A DNA stretch of 64,000 nt from Bin87 sp034423575. GTDB taxonomy: Bacteria; Chloroflexota; Dehalococcoidia; Lucifugimonadales; UBA3495. Every line of letters starts with the position of its first letter. Within the stretch, counting starts at the first letter, position 1. A model generated the notes under the pieces. That model saw only the letters and a program-made list of their open reading frames with translations, had not been told where the DNA came from and ran no database searches. Below, in pieces: positions 7,513 through 14,588 of this stretch. The stretch lies in NCBI GenBank assembly GCA_034423575.1, contig DAOUIF010000021.1, positions 21,553 through 85,552 of the forward strand, given 5' to 3'. The position numbers were made by a program, and so were the translations under genes.

Positions 7513-8460
7513 TTACCACCAGATCTTGCCCTGGGCCTCCTGGGCGAGAGTTTCGTAATCGCGGGTCCAGAGTTGGCTGCTGAGATACTTCCACCCGCCG
7601 TCGGCGAGAAGACAAACCACGTGCCCGCTTTCCATTCGCTCGGCATATTTCAGGGCGCCGGCGATGACGGAGCCCGAAGAGATGCCGGCGAAAATACCTT
7701 CCTTGTCCATCAACTCCTTGGTCATGTAGAAGGAGTCGAAGCTGTTGACCAGGAGCCGGTTGTCCAGCAGGTTGATGTCGAGGATGGGCGGGATGAACCC
7801 GTCTTCGAGGCGACGGAGTCCGGAGATGAAGTCGTCGGGCTCCGGGGCGACGGCGATGATCTTGATGTCGCTGCGATGTTCCTTGAGCCGGCGGGCGTTG
7901 CCCATGAGGGTGCCGCCGGTGCCCAGTCCCGCCACGAACACGTCGACTTCGGGCAGCGTTTCGACGATCTCCTGGCCGGTGCCCTCGTAGTGGGCGTCCG
8001 GGTTGCCGTCGTTGCCGTACTGGTAGAGCATCAAATAATCATGAGGATTTTTCTCCACTATCTCCTGGGCCATGACGACGCTACCGTTGGTGCCCAGCGT
8101 GCCATCGGAATAAACGATCTCCGCGCCATAGGCTTCCAGGAGCTGAGTGCGCTCCACGGAAACGTTTTCGGGCATCACCACCTTGACCTTGTAGCCCTTG
8201 AGGCGACCAATCATCGCCAGCGAAATGCCTGTGTTTCCAGACGTGGGCTCCAGTATGGTGCGGCTGGCCGAGATCTCACCGTCGGCCTCGGCCCGTTCGA
8301 TCATTTTGAGGCCGATGCGATCTTTGACGCTGCCGGTGGGGTTTTGCCCCTCCAGCTTGGCGTAGATGCGGACCTCCGGGTTCGGGCTGAGGTTCTCCAG
8401 CTCCACCAGGGGAGTATTGCCAATCGTGGCAATGAGTCCTTTATACGGGGAGAGCTTCAT
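7513..8460 (-). CDS. cysM: CysM-like cysteine synthase (PLP-dependent)
   Basis: A 315-residue fold-type II PLP enzyme making cysteine from an activated serine and a sulfur donor. Lys46 in PTGSVKDR is the Schiff-base lysine, TSGNTGIS is the substrate-binding loop and GLGTGGTLMG holds the phosphate. The C-terminal ADGGWKYLS resembles CysM-type enzymes that use O-phosphoserine and a thiocarboxylated carrier protein, rather than CysK. The adjacent MoeB/ThiF-type adenylyltransferase gene, 43 bp upstream in the same direction, fits such a carrier-dependent route. No CysO/ThiS-like carrier gene is visible nearby. O-acetylserine as substrate cannot be excluded. Confidence 0.88.
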   Translation of the reverse strand: MKLSPYKGLIATIGNTPLVELENLSPNPEVRIYAKLEGQNPTGSVKDRIGLKMIERAEADGEISASRTILEPTSGNTGISLAMIGRLKGYKVKVVMPENVSVERTQLLEAYGAEIVYSDGTLGTNGSVVMAQEIVEKNPHDYLMLYQYGNDGNPDAHYEGTGQEIVETLPEVDVFVAGLGTGGTLMGNARRLKEHRSDIKIIAVAPEPDDFISGLRRLEDGFIPPILDINLLDNRLLVNSFDSFYMTKELMDKEGIFAGISSGSVIAGALKYAERMESGHVVCLLADGGWKYLSSQLWTRDYETLAQEAQGKIWW

Positions 8461-8503
8461 TGGCGCCGGTCTCCGGATAGCCTCTGGAAGGCAGGATGCG
8501 CGG

Positions 8504-9352
8504 CTAGATCGCGCCGGCGCCGATAGCCATCGGTTCCGGCGCTTCGGCCACGCCGCAGAACACTTCGTAGTCGATCAGTTCGGTGACGGTGGGGTTATCG
8601 CCGCAGAGTGGGCAATCGGGATTGCGCCGCAACCGGACCTCGCGGAACTGCATGCTCAACGCGTCGATAACCATCAGGCGGGATGCCAGACTTTCCCCGA
8701 TGCCGAGGATGTGCTTGAGCGCCTCGGTGGCCTGGATCGAACCCACCAAGCCGGTGAGGGCGCCCAGCACGCCGGCCTCGGCGCAGTTGGGAACCATGCC
8801 GGGAGGCGGGGGGGCCGGGAAGAGGCACCGGTAGCAACCCTGGCCCGGCAGGAACACGGTGGCCTGGCCGTCAAAGATCAGGATGCTGCCGTCGATGAGA
8901 GGCTTGCCCAGCAGATAGCAAGCGTCGTTCACCAGGTATCGGGTGGCGAAATTGTCGGCGCCGTTGATGACGATGTCGTACTGGCTGATGATGTCGAAGG
9001 CGTTTTCCGAAGTCAGCCACGCCTCATGGAGAACGACATCGACCTCGGGATTGTAGGACAGGATGTTGTCCTTGGCGGACTGCACCTTGGGCCGGCCCAC
9101 GTCAGGGGTGTGATGCAGGATCTGACGCTGCAGGTTGGACAGTTCCACCACGTCGAAGTCAACGATCCCGATCTTGCCCACGCCGGCCAGGGACAGGTAC
9201 ACCGCGGACGGGGAACCCAGGCCTCCAGCTCCGATGATCAGCGCGCTGGATTCCATCATCTTGCGCTGTCCGGCGCTTCCGACGTCCTGCATGATGATGT
9301 GGCGGCTGTAGCGTTTGACCTGGTCGGGGGTCAAGCGTAGGGGCTGGACCAT
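8504..9352 (-). CDS. moeB: MoeB/ThiF-family adenylyltransferase (E1-like)
   Basis: A 282-residue E1-like enzyme that adenylates the C-terminal glycine of a ThiS/MoaD/CysO-type sulfur carrier. Visible: RYSRHIIMQDVGSAGQ, the nucleotide loop GAGGLGSPSAVYLSLAGVG, DFDVVELSNLQRQ, and zinc-binding Cys pairs (GCYRCLF near the middle and CPLCG near the end). No C-terminal rhodanese domain is present, so it is MoeB-like rather than MoeZ-like. ATG 9352 is chosen because GGAGGA stands 7 nt before it. The gene pairs with the CysM-like gene and shares a promoter at 9529-9558, suggesting a role in cysteine sulfur transfer. Molybdopterin or thiamine synthesis are alternatives. Confidence 0.88.
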   Translation of the reverse strand: MVQPLRLTPDQVKRYSRHIIMQDVGSAGQRKMMESSALIIGAGGLGSPSAVYLSLAGVGKIGIVDFDVVELSNLQRQILHHTPDVGRPKVQSAKDNILSYNPEVDVVLHEAWLTSENAFDIISQYDIVINGADNFATRYLVNDACYLLGKPLIDGSILIFDGQATVFLPGQGCYRCLFPAPPPPGMVPNCAEAGVLGALTGLVGSIQATEALKHILGIGESLASRLMVIDALSMQFREVRLRRNPDCPLCGDNPTVTELIDYEVFCGVAEAPEPMAIGAGAI

Positions 9353-9528
9353 TTTGCATTCCTCCGGTTGGCGGTTTGCTTGAATCAAGTGAAAACCTGC
9401 GCCCCGAACCGTCTGGCGGTGAATTCGGCGGACACAGGCTCGAAGTAGATGTTAGTCGGCCTGCCCCCTATGTGCGGGGACAGGCGCAGGGAACCAGCTT
9501 GGTTTTCGCAGGTAACATCGTGGAGGGA

Positions 9529-9558
9529 AGTGTATTGTCGCGCCGGGAAAGTTGTCAA
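9529..9558 (-). promoter_or_regulatory. Promoter of the moeB-cysM operon
   Basis: Reverse strand TTGACA (9553-9558), 18-bp spacer, TACACT (9529-9534). The start near 9522 leaves a leader of about 170 nt before moeB. It lies just after the end of the Rrf2 gene, so the regulator could act here. Confidence 0.55.
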
Positions 9559-9574
9559 GCGAGACACGGGTCCA

Positions 9575-10045
9575 TCAAACCGGAACCACAGGGACAGGCT
9601 CGGTTGCGCCACAACCTCGATCGCCAGCGGCTGTAAGCGCACTTTGGCGGTCAGCCAGATGCGCCAGGGTAGTGGACTGGAGAACCTGCTGGATCGATTC
9701 CTCGACGGTTTGCCAGATTTCCTTCTGGGCGCAGCAGTCGGCGAACATGCAGTCGGTGGGCAGTGTCAGGCAGTCCAGGGGGGACGCGTTGCCGTCAAGT
9801 TCCTGCATGATGTCGTAGAGGTTGACGTCCTGGGGATCCCGGGCCAGGAGGTGGCCTCCCTGGGGGCCGCGGCGGCTGTGCACGAAGCCGCGTTTGTTGA
9901 GGGTGGACATCAAACGCTCAAGGTACGGCTCAGGTATACCCTGGCGGTAGGCGATGGCGGCGGTCTGCACCGGCCCCTCGCCGTAGCGCATGGCCAACTC
10001 CACCAGGGCGCGCACGCCGTAATCCACTTTCATCGGGATGCGCAA
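9575..10045 (-). CDS. Rrf2-family transcriptional regulator
   Basis: A 156-residue winged-helix regulator. MKVDYGVRALVELAMRYG opens the HTH domain, IPEPYLERLMSTLNKRGFVHSRRGPQGG is the Rrf2 recognition helix and wing, and a Cys-bearing segment follows (LDCLTLPTDCMFADCC), as in IscR/NsrR/CysR relatives that sense Fe-S status or cysteine supply. The TTG at 10045 is chosen because GGAGGT stands 6 nt before it and the promoter -10 at 10069-10074 rules out longer starts. It sits directly upstream of moeB-cysM in the same direction, so sulfur-metabolism control (CymR-like) is a reasonable inference. The C-terminus is Ala/Pro-rich and not conserved. Confidence 0.85.
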   Translation of the reverse strand: MRIPMKVDYGVRALVELAMRYGEGPVQTAAIAYRQGIPEPYLERLMSTLNKRGFVHSRRGPQGGHLLARDPQDVNLYDIMQELDGNASPLDCLTLPTDCMFADCCAQKEIWQTVEESIQQVLQSTTLAHLADRQSALTAAGDRGCGATEPVPVVPV

Positions 10046-10068
10046 AACGACACCTCCGTCCTGCGGCA

Positions 10069-10098
10069 ATTATATCCAAACGGTGCTACAAATGCCAA
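10069..10098 (-). promoter_or_regulatory. Promoter of the Rrf2 gene
   Basis: Reverse strand TTGGCA (10093-10098), 18-bp spacer, perfect TATAAT (10069-10074). The start near 10062 places the GGAGGT ribosome site at once downstream and supports TTG 10045 as start codon. Confidence 0.6.
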
Positions 10099-10103
10099 CT
10101 ACT

Positions 10104-10532
10104 TCAGGTATTCGCCTCCACCGGCGGCTGGCGACGATCGTAAACCGTCATATATGTCCCGATTCCGGTGGCAATTAGTTGCCCATCCTCGCCGTGGATT
10201 TCCATATCGCCCACTATGATGCGCCCGCCTCGGCTTTTAATGGAACTGCGCGCGGTGAGCTCGCCGTCCCGAGCGGGTGCGATGAAGTTCAGCTTGAGTT
10301 CGATGGTGACGGCGTGTTCGCCTTCGTTCAGCACGGACCGGCAGGCGCGGAAGAAGGCGTAATCGGCCAGCGTCACCAGAAGGCCGCCCTGGACGACACC
10401 CGCGCGCTGGCGGTGCTTGTCGGCCACAGTCATGAACGCGGTGCCCACGCCGTCATCGGATATCCCGGGCCTGATGCCCAGAAGTTCCGCGAAAGGCCCG
10501 TCCTGGCCGGTTTGCGGTTCAGGATTGCTCAT
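10104..10532 (-). CDS. Hotdog-fold thioesterase (PaaI-like)
   Basis: A 142-residue single hotdog-domain protein likely to hydrolyse acyl-CoA thioesters. The segment HRQRAGVVQGGLLVTLADYAFFRACRS is the PaaI/YbgC-type helix with the conserved GG and an Asp at the active site, followed by ITIELKLNFIAPARDGELTARS strands. ATG 10532 has GGAGG 8 nt upstream, and in-frame upstream Met codons lack a ribosome site. It is divergent from the membrane-protein/larB run. The substrate is not determinable. Confidence 0.8.
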   Translation of the reverse strand: MSNPEPQTGQDGPFAELLGIRPGISDDGVGTAFMTVADKHRQRAGVVQGGLLVTLADYAFFRACRSVLNEGEHAVTIELKLNFIAPARDGELTARSSIKSRGGRIIVGDMEIHGEDGQLIATGIGTYMTVYDRRQPPVEANT

Positions 10533-10678
10533 GGCAATCGCCTCCATTTCCAAGAGTAGGTTGTGGATCGGGGCAGCAATTATAACGACGGTCGCCGGTG
10601 CGATGGCAGGGGCCACGGGATATACTGGGCGTCCGATGTTATCCGTTAGAGAGAATCGAACCGTTCCACGAGGCGACG

Positions 10679-11056
10679 ATGGCTAAAGGGTTGTTTACCG
10701 CTCTGGGGGTCATGCTGGTGTGCACCATAATCCCCGTAGCGCAGTTCCTGCTGGCGCCATTCGGCCCGTTTCTGGGTGCGTATTTCGGGATCCGGTCGGT
10801 GGACACGTCCGGCTCGGCGCCGTTGGCGGCTGCGGCCAAATTCGGCGCGGTGGTGGGAACTGCATCGGGGATCATCCTGGTGGTGATTGCGGTGATCCTG
10901 ACGGCGGCGCTGGCCATGCCGGTGCGGTTTGTCGTTCTGACCTGGATCGCGGTGGCCGTTTTCGCGACGTACGTGGCCGGAATGAGCACCTTGGGCGGGC
11001 TGTATCGGCTGATGAAAGCAAGGTCAGCGCCGGCCGCGGCGGCAGAGGCGAACTAG
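10679..11056 (+). CDS. Small integral membrane protein, unknown function
   Basis: A 125-residue protein with three or four hydrophobic helices: residues 5-25, 45-70 (Ala/Gly-rich) and 73-105, ending in a basic, Ala-rich tail. ATG 10679 follows GAGG by 4-5 nt. A TATACT hexamer at 10621-10626 could be its -10 but lacks a clear -35. The stop lies 2 nt before the larB TTG start, so the two are translationally linked. I do not recognise the family. Confidence 0.65.
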   Translation: MAKGLFTALGVMLVCTIIPVAQFLLAPFGPFLGAYFGIRSVDTSGSAPLAAAAKFGAVVGTASGIILVVIAVILTAALAMPVRFVVLTWIAVAVFATYVAGMSTLGGLYRLMKARSAPAAAAEAN

Positions 11057-11058
11057 CG

Positions 11059-11859
11059 TTGGACGCGGAGGCGCTCCAAGCCCTGTTGGAGGGCGTTCGG
11101 GACGGGAGTGTCGCGGTGTCCCGCGCGATGGATGCCCTCAAGGACCTGCCCTACCAGGACCTGGGTTACGCCAGGCTGGACCATCACCGACCGCTTCGGA
11201 CGGGATGGCCTGAGGTAGTCCTGGCCGAGGGCAAGACCCGGGAACAGGTCGCCGGGATCGTTGCCGCGATGAGCGGCCGTGGCCATCCCGTGCTGGTGAC
11301 CCGAGCCGACCTCGACGTGTACGAGGCTGTCACTGCCGAAGTCGCCAGCGCGCAGTATCGCGAAGCGGCGCGCTGCATAGTGGCGCCGGATGCGGGAACG
11401 CCGCCGCCGGAAGATGTTGGGCTGCTCATTGTCACCGGCGGCACCGCCGACCTGCCCGTGGCGGAAGAAGCGGCGCTGACGGCCGAGTTGATGGGGTGTA
11501 AGACCGGCCGACTTAACGACGTGGGAGTGGCGGGCCTGCATCGGCTGCTGTCGCAGCGGGAACGGCTCCAGGACGCCCGGGTCATCATCGTGGTTGCGGG
11601 GATGGAAGCGGCCCTGGCGAGCGTGGTGTCGGGAATGGTTTCCGCGCCGGTCATTGCAGTGCCCACCAGCGTTGGGTACGGAGCAAGTTTCAACGGGCTG
11701 GCGGCGCTGCTGGGTATGCTCAACTCCTGCGCACCGGGCATCGGCGTGGTCAATATCGACAACGGGTTCGGAGCCGGATACCTGGCGGCTCAGATATGCC
11801 GGATGCCCGAGCCCAAGGTGGATGCCACGGCTAGGGCAGCGCGCGAGGGAGAGAGTTGA
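11059..11859 (+). CDS. larB: LarB-like nickel pincer cofactor biosynthesis protein
   Basis: A 266-residue protein whose C-terminal two thirds is a PurE-like domain: LLIVTGGTADLPVAEEAALTAELMG, then NDVGVAGLHRLL, then VVAGMEAALASVVSGMVSAPVIAVPTSVGYG. This is the LarB pattern. LarB carboxylates and hydrolyses NaAD to start synthesis of the nickel-pincer cofactor of lactate racemase-type enzymes. The start is TTG 11059, 2 nt after the previous stop, with GAGG 10 nt upstream. No larC, larE or larA is in the window. The gene overlaps the flippase-like gene by 4 nt, so all are co-translated. Confidence 0.88.
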   Translation: MDAEALQALLEGVRDGSVAVSRAMDALKDLPYQDLGYARLDHHRPLRTGWPEVVLAEGKTREQVAGIVAAMSGRGHPVLVTRADLDVYEAVTAEVASAQYREAARCIVAPDAGTPPPEDVGLLIVTGGTADLPVAEEAALTAELMGCKTGRLNDVGVAGLHRLLSQRERLQDARVIIVVAGMEAALASVVSGMVSAPVIAVPTSVGYGASFNGLAALLGMLNSCAPGIGVVNIDNGFGAGYLAAQICRMPEPKVDATARAAREGES

Positions 11860-12821
11860 ACGCGCGGAGATGGCTGCTGCTGGGACTCCTGACGGTGGCG
11901 GTCTTTGGCGGCTTGCTGGCATACGGGGACTTTCGGCAGGTGGGCAGGACGCTGCTCGACTCACCAGCGGCGTATACAGGACTCGCGGCCGGTGCCGGCC
12001 TGGCGGTGGTCAACTATGCGCTGCGGTACCTGCGCTGGTCCATGTACCTGCGGGCGCTGGGTATCAGGGCGCCGGCATCGGTGAGTGTGCCGGTGTTCGT
12101 GGCGGGATTGGCCCTGTCGATCACGCCAGGCAAGGTTGGTGAGCTGCTGAAATGCGTTTGGCTAAGCCAGCGGACGAGCACACCGGTTGCGGCGTCCGCG
12201 CCGGCGGTGGTGATGGAGCGGCTGACGGACGTGATATCCGTGGCGTTGTTGGGACTGACCGGCGTGCTGCTGTTGCCGGCGGCCATCGCTTTGACGGTTG
12301 GGGGTTTGCTGCTGGTCGGGCTTGTGGCGGGGTTGTTGGCTGCGTCGCGGTACGGGGAAAAAGCGTTGGACCTGCCGGTGCTGCGGCGATGGCGCGAACC
12401 CTTAGCGCAGTCCCAGGAGGGGTTGCGTCGCCTGATGTCGCCCCGAATGCTGACGGCGGCGGTGGCGCTGGGCTTCCTGGCGTGGGCAGCCGAAGGTTTG
12501 GCTTTGTGGGTCGTCATCCGCGGGCTGGGCGATGAGGTGGGCCTCGGAATTGCGCTGCCGATTTCGGCCGCCGCGGCCTTGCTGGGAGCGGTGACGGCGC
12601 TGCCGGGCGGGCTGGCCGGGTTCGAAGGCAGCATGGTGGCGCTGCTGGGTCAGGCTGGGCTCCCGGCAGCCACCGCCGCGCTGGCCACCCTGCTGACCCG
12701 GCTGGCCACTCTCTGGCTCGCGGTGGTCGTTGGCGGGCTTGCCTGGCTGTGGCTGGAGCGAAGCGGGCGATGCCAGGCAACCGCGTTGCCAAACGACCCG
12801 GGGCGCGCGCGGGGATCATGA
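11856..12821 (+). CDS. Flippase-like integral membrane protein (LPG synthase TM/UPF0104 type)
   Basis: A 321-residue membrane protein with about eight hydrophobic helices. LRYLRWSMYLRALG and the short motif SITPGKVGELLK followed by a VVMERLTDVISV segment are characteristic of the lysylphosphatidylglycerol-synthase transmembrane/AglD family, usually linked to lipid or lipid-linked sugar translocation. The TTG start at 11856 overlaps the larB stop (TTGA), with GAGGGAGA just upstream. Its stop overlaps the start of the next gene (ATGA). The tight coupling with a UbiA-type transferase suggests a polyprenyl-lipid or envelope role. The exact substrate is unknown. Confidence 0.8.
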   Translation: MNARRWLLLGLLTVAVFGGLLAYGDFRQVGRTLLDSPAAYTGLAAGAGLAVVNYALRYLRWSMYLRALGIRAPASVSVPVFVAGLALSITPGKVGELLKCVWLSQRTSTPVAASAPAVVMERLTDVISVALLGLTGVLLLPAAIALTVGGLLLVGLVAGLLAASRYGEKALDLPVLRRWREPLAQSQEGLRRLMSPRMLTAAVALGFLAWAAEGLALWVVIRGLGDEVGLGIALPISAAAALLGAVTALPGGLAGFEGSMVALLGQAGLPAATAALATLLTRLATLWLAVVVGGLAWLWLERSGRCQATALPNDPGRARGS

Positions 12822-13723
12822 GTCCCCTGGCAGGGCTGTTGCGGACGGCCCGTCCGCTCCAGTGGGTGAAGAACCTGCTGGTGTTCCTGCCGCTGCTGTT
12901 CGCGGTGGACTTGGTCTGGGAACCTGACGACCTCTCGACGCTAATTCCGTACATCCCGAGGCTCTTAGCGCTGTTCGCCGCGTTCTCCGCGCTGTCGTCG
13001 GCGGTCTACATGCTCAACGACCTGGCGGACCGGGAGGCGGACCGACGGCACCCCGGCAAGCGGGCGCGTCCCATCGCGTCGGGGCTGGTGCCTGGATGGC
13101 TGGCGGGCTCGGCGCTGACGGGGTTGGCCGTTGCCGGAATGCTGGGACTGTACGGCATATCGACGCCGGCGTTGGGACTTCCCCTGATCGGCGGGATATA
13201 TCTGGTCGCTAACGTGGGCTACTCGTTGCGGCTCAAGCGAGTAGCCCTGGTTGACGTAATGATTGTGGCCGGCGGGTACGTGCTCCGGGCGGTGGCGGGA
13301 GCGGTGGCCGTGGGAGCCGAGCCGTCGCCGTGGCTCTACGCGGTCACCGCGGCGGGGGCGCTGTTCATCGTGATCGGCCGGCGCTACGCGGAGGCGAGGC
13401 TGGCCGGGGAGGAACCCGGGGCGCAACGGGCGACGCTGTCGCACTACGCTCCGCCGCTGGGGAGCCAATTGCTGATCCTGTCGGCGACGGCGGCGCTGGT
13501 GAGCTACACGCTATACTCGGTGGAGGCGGACAACCTGCCGGCAAACAACACCATGCTGCTCACCGTACCCCTGGTGATATTCGGCCTGTTCCGCTACCTG
13601 TACCTGCTGAATCACAGCCGGGACGCCGAATCGCCGGAGTTGCTCATGCTGCGCGACGCGCCGCTGTTGTTGGCAATAGCGGCGTGGATGGTGGTGGCCG
13701 GGGCGGTGCTGGTGCTGAATTGA
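12818..13723 (+). CDS. UbiA-family prenyltransferase (decaprenyl-phosphate phosphoribosyltransferase-like)
   Basis: A 301-residue membrane enzyme with eight or nine helices. The Asp-rich motif NDLADREADRRHPGKRARPIASG binds the Mg-diphosphate. The second UbiA motif region is YSLRLKRVALVDVMIVAGGYVLR. RPLQWVKNLLVFLPL at the N-terminus is typical of the DPPR-synthase branch, which transfers phosphoribose to polyprenyl phosphate for cell-envelope arabinose or related sugars. ATG 12818 overlaps the previous stop. Two further possibilities are other UbiA reactions such as quinone prenylation. Context with a flippase-like protein supports the envelope reading. Confidence 0.82.
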   Translation: MSPLAGLLRTARPLQWVKNLLVFLPLLFAVDLVWEPDDLSTLIPYIPRLLALFAAFSALSSAVYMLNDLADREADRRHPGKRARPIASGLVPGWLAGSALTGLAVAGMLGLYGISTPALGLPLIGGIYLVANVGYSLRLKRVALVDVMIVAGGYVLRAVAGAVAVGAEPSPWLYAVTAAGALFIVIGRRYAEARLAGEEPGAQRATLSHYAPPLGSQLLILSATAALVSYTLYSVEADNLPANNTMLLTVPLVIFGLFRYLYLLNHSRDAESPELLMLRDAPLLLAIAAWMVVAGAVLVLN

Positions 13724-13744
13724 TGGCCCTGGGGGAGCGTTCAT

Positions 13745-13764
13745 CTCACGCGTACCCAGTTTGT
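13745..13764 (+). repeat. 20-bp dispersed repeat, left copy
   Basis: CTCACGCGTACCCAGTTTGT. An exact inverted copy lies at 18389-18408 and a 16/19 inverted copy at 14463-14481. It sits just upstream of the decayed transposase. Confidence 0.75.
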
Positions 13765-13842
13765 TATGAAGGTTTGAAAAAGGTCGGCCGCTTCGGGTAG
13801 GGAACGGGTTACCAAGCACCGTTGACACCTTGGGGGCCGACC

Positions 13843-14430
13843 ATGCCATGGTATCACCGCATCGCCACCTTTCTGAACTATTCGTTAGCGCAGTTGCGCG
13901 CCGCTCGGCGCACCAATCTGGCCTTGCTCACGGTGACCATCCTAGAGCGTCGTGCCCTGGCCATTTCGGTGTTGGTGCGGGCCTAGCGAGTTGAGCTGCC
14001 CTATTCTCACCATCAGCGTAAGAAACGGCTGTTTCGCTTTCTGTCCAACACCGGTTTTGACACCGTGGCGGTGCAGAGGGCGCTGCTGGAACCCCTCTGC
14101 CAGGTGGCTAGGTTGCGGAGGCTGACCCCAATCAGGATTGACCGCAAGGGTCGGATCCTGTTCCGGCCTCAGACCCTATACTGCTCCGACGGCGCCGTGG
14201 TCATCAATCTGGTGCTCTATCGGGCCCAAGGCCATCGGGAGCCCTGGTATCTGGCTACCTCCCTGACCGATCCCCGCCAGGTGGTGCGCATGTATCTGAA
14301 GCGGATGCAGCCGGAGCAGCACTTCAGGGACGGCAAACAACGCTTCGGGTTGAACCAGAGCACGGTAACCACCACCGACCGGTTGCAGCGGCTACTCGTG
14401 GGTCTGCCGCTGGCCTGCTGCCTGCTGATC
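13843..14430 (+). pseudogene. Decayed IS4-family transposase
   Basis: One reading frame from ATG 13843 shows transposase-like segments: an N-terminal RRTNLALLTVTILERRAL, then HHQRKKRLFRFLSNTGFDTVAVQRALLEPL. A TAG at 13984-13986 interrupts the frame after 47 codons. The central part with the first catalytic Asp is missing: the frame jumps from LLEPLC to a short linker. The C-terminal YREK signature of IS4 elements is intact, Y-x2-R-x3-E-x6-K, in YLKRMQPEQHFRDGK. The result is a non-functional remnant of about 590 bp, where an intact element would be roughly twice that. Inverted copies of a short repeat lie at 13745-13764 and 14463-14481 and could be its eroded ends. Confidence 0.8.
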
Positions 14431-14462
14431 CGCCGGACCACCTCTTCACCATCCCGCGCCAC

Positions 14463-14481
14463 CAAACCAGATACGCGTGAG
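14463..14481 (-). repeat. Degenerate inverted copy of the 20-bp repeat
   Basis: CAAACCAGATACGCGTGAG is the reverse complement of the 13745 copy with three mismatches. It follows the 3' end of the transposase remnant. Confidence 0.6.
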
Positions 14482-14588
14482 GCCTCGGCATCGCTTGACC
14501 GGTTAACGCCGTTGAACGTACCATGCATCGACAATTACCGTACTTATCAAAATATAAAGGACGATATTCCGTCAAATGGAGGCGTCGC

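Noticed and set aside
9353..9574. A CysO/ThiS-like small gene between moeB and the Rrf2 gene
   Set aside because: The space is too short for a 90-residue carrier, and no frame there has a start codon or ends in Gly-Gly. It holds the promoter and a leader.
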